Shown here piece after piece: positions 33,627 through 41,236 of a stretch of 64,000 nucleotides of DNA (positions within the stretch are counted from its first letter, which is position 1; the number at the start of each line of letters is the position of its first letter). Position numbers and translations under genes: made by a program. Origin of the DNA: DASXYG01 sp036502625 (GTDB lineage: Bacteria > Actinomycetota > Actinomycetes > Streptosporangiales > Streptosporangiaceae); contig DASXYG010000005.1 in the NCBI GenBank assembly GCA_036502625.1, positions 62,001 to 126,000 on the forward strand, in the 5' to 3' direction. Below the pieces are notes generated by a model, which saw only the letters and a program-made list of their open reading frames with translations, had not been told where the DNA came from and did no database searches.

Positions 33627-34460
33627 ATGAACCGGCGCGCGGAGCTGCGCGACTTCCTGCGGACCCGGCGGGCCAGGCTGACCCCGGCCGACGTCGGCAT
33701 GCCGGACGCCGGGCGGCGGCGCACCCCGGGGCTGCGCCGCGAGGAGGTCGCCGTCATCGCGGGCGTCGGGGTGTCCTGGTACACGTGGCTGGAGCAGGGC
33801 CGCGACATCAAGGCGTCGGGCGCCGTGCTGGATGCGATCGCCCGCGCGCTGCGGCTCGACGCCGTCGAGCGCGAGCACCTCTACCTCCTCGCCGGGCTGA
33901 ACCCGCCGGTGGACGACGGCGGCGAGCAGCGTCCTGGGGTGCCGCCCGAGCTGCGGCGGGTCCTCGACGCCTGGTCGCCGCGCCCGGCCTACATCCGCGA
34001 CCGCTACTGGAACTTCATCGCGGTCAACGACGCCGCGCGCGCCGTGTACGGCTTCCGCGAGACCGACCACAACTGGCTGGTCACGTACTTCACCAACGCC
34101 CGCTACCGCGGCATGCACACCCACTGGACGACCGCGGCGGCCGAGATGGCGGCCCGGTTCCGCGCCGACGCCGCGCGCTTCCCCGACGACCCGGAGTTCG
34201 GCCGCATCGCCGACGACCTCATGACGGTCAGCGCGGAGTTCGCCGAGCTGTGGGCGCGCCACGACGTCAGCCGCGGCCATCAGGCGGTGAAGACGCTGAC
34301 GCACCCGGACGTCGGCGAGCTGGTCTTCGAGGCGACGCTGTTCCCCGTGCCAGGGCGTCCTGGGCAGCACCTCATCCTCCAGAACCCGCTTCCCGGCACC
34401 GGCACCGAGGAGGCGCTGGAGCGGCTGGCCGCGAGCCTGGTGGTGGCACACCCAGGATGA
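33627..34460 (+). CDS. XRE family regulator with MmyB-like ligand domain
   Basis: 277 residues from the ATG at 33627, preceded by GGAGGG. The N-terminal helix-turn-helix is TPGLRREEVAVIAGVGVSWY with the YTWLEQGRD motif (residues 34-60). The C-terminal region (RDRYWNFIAVNDAARAVYG and onward) is the PAS-like MmyB ligand domain, which in relatives binds small ligands such as fatty acids. Regulators of this type commonly control the adjacent oxidoreductase, here the aldo/keto reductase starting 44 bases downstream in the same direction. Confidence 0.92.
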   Translation: MNRRAELRDFLRTRRARLTPADVGMPDAGRRRTPGLRREEVAVIAGVGVSWYTWLEQGRDIKASGAVLDAIARALRLDAVEREHLYLLAGLNPPVDDGGEQRPGVPPELRRVLDAWSPRPAYIRDRYWNFIAVNDAARAVYGFRETDHNWLVTYFTNARYRGMHTHWTTAAAEMAARFRADAARFPDDPEFGRIADDLMTVSAEFAELWARHDVSRGHQAVKTLTHPDVGELVFEATLFPVPGRPGQHLILQNPLPGTGTEEALERLAASLVVAHPG

Positions 34461-34503
34461 GCCGTGTCTGTCAGGGCGCGCGGCGGCCCGGCAGGATCGG
34501 GGC

Positions 34504-35469
34504 ATGAGCAACGACGCACGCGTTCCCACCCGTACGTTCGCCGGCCGTCCCGTGGGCGCGGTGGGCCTCGGCTGCATGGGGATGAGCTGGGCCTATTCCG
34601 CTGCCGATCGCGATGACGAGGCGTCGGCCGCGGTGATCCGCGAGGCGCTCGACCTCGGCGTGACCTTCCTCGACACGGCGCAGCGGTACGGCTACGGCGA
34701 GAACGAGTCCCTGGTGGGCCGGGCGCTGCGCGGCCGCCGCGACGAGGCGGTGCTGGCCACGAAGACGGGGCTGGAGCTCGACCGGTCCAGCCCGTACGGC
34801 ATGAGGTTCAACGGGACGCCCGAGTTCGTGCGGGGATCCGCTGATGAGAGCCTGCGCCGCCTGGGCACCGACGTCATCGACCTGTACTACCTGCACCGTA
34901 CGGACCCGGACGTGCCGCTCGCCGAGACGTGGGGCGCGATGGCCGAGCTGGTCGACGCCGGGAAGGTGCGCCGCCTCGGCCTGTCCGAGGTGACCGTGGC
35001 GCAGGCCGCCGAGGCGCACGCGATCCACCCGGTAGCCGCGATCCAGTCCGAGCTGTCCCTGTGGAGCCGCGAGCCGCTGGACGAGGTGCTCGGGTGGTGC
35101 GAGTCCAACGGAGCCGCGTTCGTGGCGTACTCACCCCTCGGCCGCGGCTTCCTGACCGGCGCGTACACCACGAACGACTTCGACGAGGCCGACTTCCGGG
35201 GCGGGAACCCGCGCTTCCAGGAGGAGGCGCTCCGGGCGAACCTCCGCATCGTCGACGTCGTGAAGGCGGTAGCCGCCCGCCGCAACGCGACCCCGGCCCA
35301 GATAGCCATCGCCTGGACCCTCGCTCAAGGCCCCCACGTCCTCCCCATCCCCGGCACCAAGAGATCCCGCTACCTCAGGGACAACGCGTCATCCGCGACG
35401 CTCTCCCTGACCAAGGACGACCTCACCGAGCTCGACGCCGTACCGGCCGCGGTCGGCAGCCGCTACTGA
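34504..35469 (+). CDS. Aldo/keto reductase
   Basis: 321 residues. The AKR catalytic tetrad is visible: Asp and Tyr in FLDTAQRYGYGENE, Lys in LATKTGLE, His in YYLHRTDPDVP. The GLGCMGMSWAY N-terminus and the IPGTKR phosphate-binding segment place it in the YajO/AKR13-like group. It reduces carbonyl compounds with NADPH. Probable target of the preceding XRE regulator. Confidence 0.93.
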   Translation: MSNDARVPTRTFAGRPVGAVGLGCMGMSWAYSAADRDDEASAAVIREALDLGVTFLDTAQRYGYGENESLVGRALRGRRDEAVLATKTGLELDRSSPYGMRFNGTPEFVRGSADESLRRLGTDVIDLYYLHRTDPDVPLAETWGAMAELVDAGKVRRLGLSEVTVAQAAEAHAIHPVAAIQSELSLWSREPLDEVLGWCESNGAAFVAYSPLGRGFLTGAYTTNDFDEADFRGGNPRFQEEALRANLRIVDVVKAVAARRNATPAQIAIAWTLAQGPHVLPIPGTKRSRYLRDNASSATLSLTKDDLTELDAVPAAVGSRY

Positions 35470-35518
35470 CACGGGGCTGGTTCGCTGGCCTCTGCCGCGC
35501 ACCGAACGCCGCGCAGCA

Positions 35519-35610
35519 GAGGCCGCGCGGTGCGCGGAACAGAGGCCGGGTTGCGCGCGGAACAGGGGGCGTGCTGCGCGCGCCGCAAAGGCCGTGCTCT
35601 ATGCAGAAAG
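35519..35610 (+). repeat. Degenerate 23-base tandem repeat, about four copies
   Basis: Units at 35519-35541, 35542-35564, 35565-35587 and 35588-35610 align without gaps to a consensus close to GAGGCCG-n-GCTGCGCGCGG-AACA; the first two are most alike and the later ones decay. A partial fifth copy may follow. It lies just after the aldo/keto reductase stop. Confidence 0.6.
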
Positions 35611-35836
35611 GCCGCGCTGCGCGCGCGGTTTTCCCCGCGTCTTGTGTGGGGCGTTTTCGTGGTTGGGCGCGGGGGCTTCGCTCTTGGGCGGGGTCGTTTG
35701 GGGGTTGCTCTAGGCCGGTCGCTCGGATGTGTCCGGCTGGGGGCGGTAGCTTCGCGGCCCGGCCTTGAATATGCGGGTCTGGGGGCGCGGGGGGTCAGTC
35801 GCGCGGAGCGCGGCCTTCGTGGTGGGCGGGGCCGCG

Positions 35837-35872
35837 CGACCTGTGGCTGGGCCTCGTGACCTGTGGCTGGGC
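35837..35872 (+). repeat. 20-base direct repeat pair
   Basis: The 16-mer GACCTGTGGCTGGGCC occurs at 35837-35852 and again at 35857-35872, a 20-base period. It lies inside the same non-coding gap as the 23-base repeat but has a different unit. Confidence 0.6.
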
Positions 35873-35963
35873 CGCAGAGGTGCAGGGGTGGCGGGATCTG
35901 CGGGCCGGCCACAGGTGTGGGGCTCGCCGCGCGGGGCGTGGGCGGGCGGGGTGCCCGGGCTGG

Positions 35964-36719
35964 TCAGGCGCCGCCGGTTTTGAGGATGCCGCCGTCGATC
36001 GGCAAGGTCTCGCCGGTGATCCAGGAGGCGCCCTCGGAGAGGAGGAAGCAGACGGCGCCGGCTACGTCCTCGGGGACGCCTAGGCGCTTCATTGGATATG
36101 CCGCGGCTACCTGTTCCTCGTTGTTGACGTAGAGGGCCTCGGCGAACTTTGTCTTGACCACCGCGGGGGCTACCGCGTTCACCCGTACGGACGGGGCCAG
36201 CTCTACGGAGAGCTGGGTCGTCAGGTTGATCAGGGCGGCCTTGCTGGCGCCGTACGCCGCGATGAACGGCGACGACTTCAGGCCGGCGATCGACGCCACG
36301 TTGACGACCGCGCCGCCGTGCTCCTTCATCCAGCCGTGCCACGCGGCCTGGGTCATCGCCAGCGCCCCGACCACGTTGACCTGCATGACCTTCTCGACGG
36401 CCGAGGTCGGCGCGTCCATCAGCAGGCCGAAGATCGGATTGGTGCCGGCGTTGTTGACCAGCAGGTCCAGCGACCCGAAGCGGTCGATCACCTGCTTCGC
36501 GACCACTGGGGCGGCCTCGTAGTCGCCGGCGTGGGCGCTGATCGTCAGCAGCCGGTCGCCCGCGTCGAGCTGGGCGGCCGCCTCACGCAGCGTCTCCTCC
36601 TTGCGCGCGGTGATCGCCACGCGGGCGCCGCGCGCGAGCAGCTCGGCCGCGATGCCGAGGCCGATGCCCCGGCTGCCGCCGGTGACCAGCGCCGCCTTTC
36701 CCTTGAACTCCTCGCTCAC
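35964..36719 (-). CDS. SDR family oxidoreductase of the acyl-CoA catabolic operon
   Basis: 251 residues from a GTG at 36719. Classical SDR: TGGSRGIGLGIAAELLARG cofactor site, NNAGTN, catalytic Ser in VASIAGL and YGASKAAL (Tyr-x-x-x-Lys), then a C-terminal ETLPIDGGIL. It is likely a 3-hydroxyacyl-CoA or alcohol dehydrogenase. It is the last gene of a four-gene minus-strand operon, 17 bases after the small acyl-CoA dehydrogenase subunit. Confidence 0.9.
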   Translation of the reverse strand: MSEEFKGKAALVTGGSRGIGLGIAAELLARGARVAITARKEETLREAAAQLDAGDRLLTISAHAGDYEAAPVVAKQVIDRFGSLDLLVNNAGTNPIFGLLMDAPTSAVEKVMQVNVVGALAMTQAAWHGWMKEHGGAVVNVASIAGLKSSPFIAAYGASKAALINLTTQLSVELAPSVRVNAVAPAVVKTKFAEALYVNNEEQVAAAYPMKRLGVPEDVAGAVCFLLSEGASWITGETLPIDGGILKTGGA

Positions 36720-36736
36720 GCGATACTCCTCGCTCG

Positions 36737-37807
36737 TTACGCCGGGGCCAGATCGACCAGTGCGGCAAGGGCGGCGCGGTGGCGGTCGGCGGTGCCGAGC
36801 GCGATCGAGTCGGCCTTGGCGCGCTTGAGATACAGGTGGGCCGGGTGCTCCCAGGTGAAGCCGATGCCGCCGTGCATCTGGACGCACTCCTCGGCGGCCG
36901 TCACCACGACCTCCGAGGTGTACGCCTGGGCCAGTGCCACGGCGACGGGGGCGTCCGGGTCGTCGTCGGCCACGCACGACGCGGCGTACCTGGCGACGGC
37001 GCGCGCCTGGGAGACGGCGCCGTACAGGTCGGCCAGCCGGTGCTTCAGCGCCTGGTACGACCCGATGGCGCGGCCGAACTGGTGGCGCTCCTTGACGTAC
37101 GCGATCGTCGTGTTCAGGCAGTGCTCGGCCAGGCCGAGCTGTTCGGCGGCCAGCATGGCGCCGCCCACGGCCAGCGCCCGCGCCACGGCGTCCGTGCCGT
37201 CGGCGATCCTCCGCCCGGAGGCGCCGTCGAGGGTGATGTCGGTCAGCCGCCGGGTCATGTCCAGCGACACGACCGGTGTACGGGTGACGTCCGACGCGTC
37301 CACCAGGTAGAGGCCGTCGGCGGCCGGCACCAGCAGCGCGTCGGCGTGGCCCGCGTCGGCCACGCTGGTGACGGTACCGGTAAGCGTGCCGTCCTCGGCC
37401 TGTACGGTCGGCGCGTACGAGTCGGGCATCGCGGTCAGCGGCACCGCCAGCGTCACGATCTTCTCGCCGGACGCCGCGGCCTCCAGCGTCTCCGCGTCGC
37501 CCGCGGCCAGCAGCGCGGCCGTGCCGAGCACCGCGCTGCCGAGGAACGGCACCGGCGTGACCGCACGGCCGAGCTCCTCGGCGACCACGGCCGTCTCACG
37601 CCAGGTGGCGCCCGCCCCGCCGCGCTCCTCGGGAACCGGCAGCCCGGCGCAGCCCAGGTCGGTGGCCAGCGTGCGCCACAGCTTGAGGTCGGTGTTGTCG
37701 GCGTCCTCGATGTGCGCGAGCACGGCGGACGCCGGGGCGCGCTCGTCGAGCAGCGCCCGCACGCTCGCCCGCAGGTCGGTCTCGACGTCGGTGTACAGCA
37801 GGTTCAT
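36737..37807 (-). CDS. Acyl-CoA dehydrogenase, non-catalytic-type subunit
   Basis: 356 residues. The ACAD fold is clear (AGLPVPEERGGAGATWRETA; RHQFGRAIGSYQALKHRLAD; EECVQMHGGIGFTWEHPAHL), with the QMHGGIGF FAD-binding block. Where active enzymes carry Glu in a YEGT-like motif, this chain reads ALGTADRHR, so the catalytic base is missing. Such chains pair with an active partner to form heterotetramers, as in mycobacterial cholesterol catabolism. Its ATG overlaps the stop of the large-subunit gene (ATGA), supporting equal synthesis. Confidence 0.9.
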   Translation of the reverse strand: MNLLYTDVETDLRASVRALLDERAPASAVLAHIEDADNTDLKLWRTLATDLGCAGLPVPEERGGAGATWRETAVVAEELGRAVTPVPFLGSAVLGTAALLAAGDAETLEAAASGEKIVTLAVPLTAMPDSYAPTVQAEDGTLTGTVTSVADAGHADALLVPAADGLYLVDASDVTRTPVVSLDMTRRLTDITLDGASGRRIADGTDAVARALAVGGAMLAAEQLGLAEHCLNTTIAYVKERHQFGRAIGSYQALKHRLADLYGAVSQARAVARYAASCVADDDPDAPVAVALAQAYTSEVVVTAAEECVQMHGGIGFTWEHPAHLYLKRAKADSIALGTADRHRAALAALVDLAPA

Positions 37808-39006
37808 CGCGGGAGGTCCTTCCAGGCGACGTCCTTGTCCACGCGGACCTCCGTGGGCAGGCCGAGTACGCGCTCGGCGATGATGTTGCGCATGACCTCC
37901 GAGGTGCCGCCCTCGATGGAGTTCCCCTTGGCGCGCAGGAACCGGAACCCGGGCGCACGCTTCGCGCCGAGCATGTCCGTACGCTCCGGGCGGCGCATCG
38001 TCCAGTCGTCGTACCGCAGCGCCTCCTCGCCGAGGAGCTCCATCTCCAGGCCGGAGATCTGCTGGTTCAGCCGGGCGAACGCCAGCTTGGCCGCCGACCC
38101 CTCGGGGCCCGGCTGCCCGGCCGTGAGCTGCTGGCGCAGCCGCTGACCGGTCAGCCGCGCCACCTCGGCGTCCACCCACAGCTTCATGAGCGCCTCGTGC
38201 TTGCCGGGCGTGCGCAGCTCGGGACGCGCGCGCCACTCCTTGGCGGCGAACCCGATCATGCCGCCCTCGCGCGGCGCGGAGCCGCCGCCGATGGCCACCC
38301 GCTCGTTCATCAGCGTGGTCTGCGCGACCTTCCAGCCCTCGCCGACCGCGCCGAGCCGGTGCGCGTCGGGGATGCGGGCGTCGGTCATGAAGACCTCGTT
38401 GAACTCCGCCTCGCCGGTCATCTGCCGCAGCGGCCGCACCTCGACGCCCGGCTGCGTCATGTCGATCGCGAAGTACGTTAGGCCGCGGTGCTTCGGCACG
38501 TCCGGGTCCGTACGGGTCACCAGGATCGCCCAGCTCGCCTTGTGCGCCTGCGACGTCCACACCTTCTGGCCGTTGACGACCCACTCGTCGCCGTCCGGCA
38601 CGGCGCGGGTGGCCAGCGCGGCGAGGTCGGATCCGGCGCCCGGCTCGCTGAAGAGCTGGCACCACACCTCCTCGCCGGTCCACAGCGGGCGCAGCCAGCG
38701 CTTCTTCAGGTCGTCCGAGGCGTACGCGAGGAGGGTGGGCGCGGCCATGCCGAGCCCGATGCCGATCCGCCGCGGGTCGTTGTCGGGCGCACCCGCCTTG
38801 GCGAACTCGGCGTCGACGGCCGGCTGGAGCGACCGCTCCAGGCCGAGGCCGCCGAGCCCCTCGGGGAAGTGCACCCACGCGAGCCCGGCGTCGTACCGGG
38901 CGCGCAGGAAGTCAAGCCGGTCCATGGCGGCCGGGTCGTGCTCGGCGAGGAACACCCGTACGCGCTCGCGCAGCGTCTCGGGGTCCGTGGGCGCCGGTGT
39001 GCTCAC
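37804..39006 (-). CDS. Acyl-CoA dehydrogenase, catalytic subunit
   Basis: 400 residues from a GTG at 39006. FAD and substrate blocks are visible (WCQLFSEPGAGSDLAALATR; WVVNGQKVWTSQAHKASW) and the C-terminal NSIEGGTSEVMRNIIAERVL retains the Glu expected as catalytic base. It should oxidise an acyl-CoA to the enoyl-CoA with electron transfer to ETF. Its partner is the overlapping downstream gene that lacks this Glu. It lies 29 bases after the FabG-like gene in the same operon. Confidence 0.92.
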   Translation of the reverse strand: MSTPAPTDPETLRERVRVFLAEHDPAAMDRLDFLRARYDAGLAWVHFPEGLGGLGLERSLQPAVDAEFAKAGAPDNDPRRIGIGLGMAAPTLLAYASDDLKKRWLRPLWTGEEVWCQLFSEPGAGSDLAALATRAVPDGDEWVVNGQKVWTSQAHKASWAILVTRTDPDVPKHRGLTYFAIDMTQPGVEVRPLRQMTGEAEFNEVFMTDARIPDAHRLGAVGEGWKVAQTTLMNERVAIGGGSAPREGGMIGFAAKEWRARPELRTPGKHEALMKLWVDAEVARLTGQRLRQQLTAGQPGPEGSAAKLAFARLNQQISGLEMELLGEEALRYDDWTMRRPERTDMLGAKRAPGFRFLRAKGNSIEGGTSEVMRNIIAERVLGLPTEVRVDKDVAWKDLPR

Positions 39007-39035
39007 AGCTCCTCCAGGGGTCGGGCGGGACCGGC

Positions 39036-39797
39036 TCAGTCCTTCGGGCCGCCGGCGACGTAGATGACCTGGCCGGATACGAAGCCGGCCTCCTCGCTGA
39101 CGAGGAAGGACGTGGTGGCGGCGATGTCCTCGGGCTTGCCGACGCGGCGCACCGGGATGCCCTGCGCGGCGGCCTTCTTGAAGTCCTCGAAGTCGACGCC
39201 CACGCGCGCGGCGGTCGCGGCCGTCATGTCGGTCTCGATGAAGCCGGGCGCGATGGCGTTGGCCGTGACGCCGAACTTGCCGAGCTCGATCGCGAGGGTC
39301 TTCGTGAAGCCCTGCATGCCGGCCTTGGCCGCGGAGTAGTTGACCTGGCCGCGGTTGCCGAGCGCGGACGTGGACGACAGGTTCACGATGCGGCCGAAGC
39401 CCGCCTCGGTCATGTACCGCTGGGCGGCGCGGCTCATCAGGAACGCGCCGCGCAGGTGGACGCCGAGCACGGTGTCCCAGTCGCTCTCGGACATCTTGAA
39501 CAGCATGTTGTCGCGGATGACGCCCGCGTTGTTGACGAGCACGGTCGGCTTGCCGAGCTCGTCGGCGATCTTGGTGACCGCCGCCTCGACCTGCTCCGCG
39601 TCGCTGACGTCGGCGCCGACGGCCAGCGCGGTGCCGCCCTCGGCCTGGATGGCCTTGACGGTGTTCTCGCACGACGCCTCGTCGAGGTCCAGGACCGCGA
39701 CGGCCATGCCGTCGCTCGCCAGGCGCTTCGCGATGCCCGCGCCGATGCCGCGTGCCGCGCCGGTCACGATCGCCACGCGCTGGTTGCTGTCTGCCAT
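39036..39797 (-). CDS. FabG-like 3-oxoacyl reductase / 3-hydroxyacyl-CoA dehydrogenase
   Basis: 253 residues. SDR landmarks: VTGAARGIGAGIAKRL, NNAGVIRDNMLFKM (highly FabG-like), Ser in NLSSTSAL, YSAAKAG, and GFIETDMT. In an acyl-CoA dehydrogenase operon it more likely interconverts 3-oxo- and 3-hydroxyacyl-CoA than serves fatty acid synthesis. First gene of the four-gene operon; an inverted repeat lies 72-101 bases upstream. Confidence 0.9.
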   Translation of the reverse strand: MADSNQRVAIVTGAARGIGAGIAKRLASDGMAVAVLDLDEASCENTVKAIQAEGGTALAVGADVSDAEQVEAAVTKIADELGKPTVLVNNAGVIRDNMLFKMSESDWDTVLGVHLRGAFLMSRAAQRYMTEAGFGRIVNLSSTSALGNRGQVNYSAAKAGMQGFTKTLAIELGKFGVTANAIAPGFIETDMTAATAARVGVDFEDFKKAAAQGIPVRRVGKPEDIAATTSFLVSEEAGFVSGQVIYVAGGPKD

Positions 39798-39868
39798 GCG
39801 TATCCCTCCTCGCGGCGGAACCGTACGGCCGCGCCGCCTGAACCTTCCGGTGTGTTCGATCGTGACGG

Positions 39869-39898
39869 TACCGAACCACGTTCTACGTGTGTTCGGTA
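39869..39898. promoter_or_regulatory. Inverted repeat upstream of the acyl-CoA catabolic operon
   Basis: Perfect 8-base arms TACCGAAC and GTTCGGTA enclose a 14-base spacer that itself contains GTTC and two ACGT words; a second TGTGTTCG lies at 39850-39857. This looks like a TetR-type operator region shared by the divergent fabG-like and msrB genes. No regulator gene is adjacent. Confidence 0.45.
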
Positions 39899-40006
39899 GG
39901 GCCCGCGCCCACCGGGTCCCTACCCTGTGTCGGCGGGCCGCGTACGGGGAAGATGCGGCGCCCGCCCGCGGTTGGGGTCAGGGCAGGCATCGAGAGGGGA
40001 GAAGCC

Positions 40007-40426
40007 GTGAGCGACGAGCGAACGGGGGAGAAGGTCGTGCGCACCGACCAGGAGTGGCGCGCGGTGCTGAGCCCCGACGAGTTCCACGTCCTGCGCGAGG
40101 CCGGCACGGAGCGGCCGTACACCGGGGAGTACGTCGACACCAAGACCGTCGGCGTCTACCGCTGCCGCGCGTGCGGCACCGAGCTGTTCCGGTCCGGTAC
40201 GAAGTTCGAGTCCCACTGCGGATGGCCGAGCTTCTACCAGCCCAGCGAGTCCGACGCCGTGACGCTGATCGAGGACAGGTCGCTCGGCATGCTGCGCACG
40301 GAGGTGCGCTGCGCCGCCTGCGACTCCCACCTCGGCCACGTCTTCCACGGCGAGGGCTATGACACGCCTACCGACGACCGCTACTGCATCAACTCGGTGA
40401 GCCTCACGCTGGAACCGGCCGAGTAG
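40007..40426 (+). CDS. msrB: Peptide-methionine (R)-S-oxide reductase
   Basis: 139 residues from a GTG with a GAGAGGGGA ribosome site. MsrB features: zinc cysteines in YRCRACGTELF and RCAACDSHLGHVF, the FESHCGWPSFY block and the catalytic Cys in DRYCINSVSL. It repairs methionine-R-sulfoxide in proteins in the cytosol. Transcribed away from the acyl-CoA operon. Confidence 0.95.
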   Translation: MSDERTGEKVVRTDQEWRAVLSPDEFHVLREAGTERPYTGEYVDTKTVGVYRCRACGTELFRSGTKFESHCGWPSFYQPSESDAVTLIEDRSLGMLRTEVRCAACDSHLGHVFHGEGYDTPTDDRYCINSVSLTLEPAE

Positions 40427-40470
40427 GGCGTACGGGGCCCAAAACGGGTCCCGGACGTCCGGAGAACGCC

Positions 40471-40494
40471 GCGCCGTGGCGCGTGTCACGGCGC
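40471..40494. terminator. Terminator hairpin after msrB
   Basis: Stem GCGCCGTG/CACGGCGC with an 8-base loop; a self-complementary CCGGACGTCCGG sits just upstream (40451-40462). Confidence 0.6.
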
Positions 40495-40536
40495 GCTTCG
40501 GTGTTGGCGCGGCGGGTGACCTGGAAGACTTCCGTC

Positions 40537-41004
40537 ATGCGGGTATACCTGGGTTCTGATCACGCCGGATACGAACTGAAATGTCACTTGGTGAGCTGGC
40601 TCGCCGGTCAGGGGCATCAGGCCGTCGACTGCGGGCCCGAGGAATACGACAGCGCCGACGACTACCCGCCGTACGTCATGGCCGCCGCCGCCCGGGTCGC
40701 CGGTGACCCGGGCAGCATGGGCATCGTGATCGGCGGGTCGGGCAACGGCGAGCAGATCGCCGCGAACAAGGTGCCGGGCATCCGCGCCGCGCTGGTGTGG
40801 AGCGCCGAGACCGCGCAGCTCGCCCGCGAGCACAACGACGCGAACATCCTGAGCATCGGCGCCCGCATGCACACCATGGAGGAGGCCACCGGCTACGCCG
40901 CGGTCTTCCTCGCGACGCCGTTCTCCGGCGGCGACCGCCACGTACGCCGCATCGGCATGATCAGCGCGTTCGAGAAGACGGGCGAGTTCCCCCCGCTTCC
41001 GTAA
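40537..41004 (+). CDS. rpiB: Ribose-5-phosphate isomerase B
   Basis: 155 residues. LacAB/RpiB family: GSDHAGYELK at the N-terminus, then GIVIGGSGNGEQIAANKVPGIR (read over residues 61-82) with the Glu used by the mycobacterial-type enzyme in place of Cys, and the AREHNDANILSIGAR block. It interconverts ribose 5-phosphate and ribulose 5-phosphate in the pentose phosphate pathway. Confidence 0.93.
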   Translation: MRVYLGSDHAGYELKCHLVSWLAGQGHQAVDCGPEEYDSADDYPPYVMAAAARVAGDPGSMGIVIGGSGNGEQIAANKVPGIRAALVWSAETAQLAREHNDANILSIGARMHTMEEATGYAAVFLATPFSGGDRHVRRIGMISAFEKTGEFPPLP

Positions 41005-41192
41005 CCGCTGGTCACCCGGCCCGCGCGACGTCGGCTATGAGCGGCGGGCAGGCCGGGTGCGTTTCCGGGTCTGGCGGGGGTTCGGCTCGGGAGGCACTTG
41101 GGCGTGCCGTGCGGCCTCGATGTGTTCGTCGCGCGGGCGTGAGACGTCCCGCGCGCGCATGGCCGCGGCGGGGGTCACCCGCATGCCGGATA

Positions 41193-41224
41193 GCGCCATA
41201 GTGGCGCATTACCCGCAATTCGGG
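41193..41224. terminator. Paired hairpins between rpiB and the Eis-type gene
   Basis: GCGCCA-x3-TGGCGC (41193-41207) followed closely by CCCG-x5-CGGG (41212-41224), in the 232-base gap between these convergent genes. A further long-loop stem is possible at 41013-41059. No coding sequence is evident in the gap. Confidence 0.5.
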
Positions 41225-41236
41225 CGCGCTACGCCC

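Larger units (their letters stand above)
35470..35963. other. 494-base non-coding, G-rich, repeat-bearing gap
   Basis: No frame in this stretch encodes a recognisable protein; the open frames are repetitive Arg/Gly or Ala strings. The plus strand is rich in G, with G-runs and little C on one side, unlike neighbouring coding DNA. It contains two tandem-repeat patches (35519-35610 and 35837-35872). It may be the relic of a lost gene or a repeat-prone spacer. Confidence 0.5.

Noticed and set aside
35530..35859. Open frames in the 35.5-36 kb gap as small genes
   Set aside because: They are Arg/Gly/Ala strings produced by tandem repeats, without ribosome sites or family features.
39869..39898. 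KstR-type cholesterol regulon operator
   Set aside because: The known KstR site has a two-base centre flanked by AAC and GTT; the nearest match here has three bases and mismatched ends, so I only call it a generic dyad.
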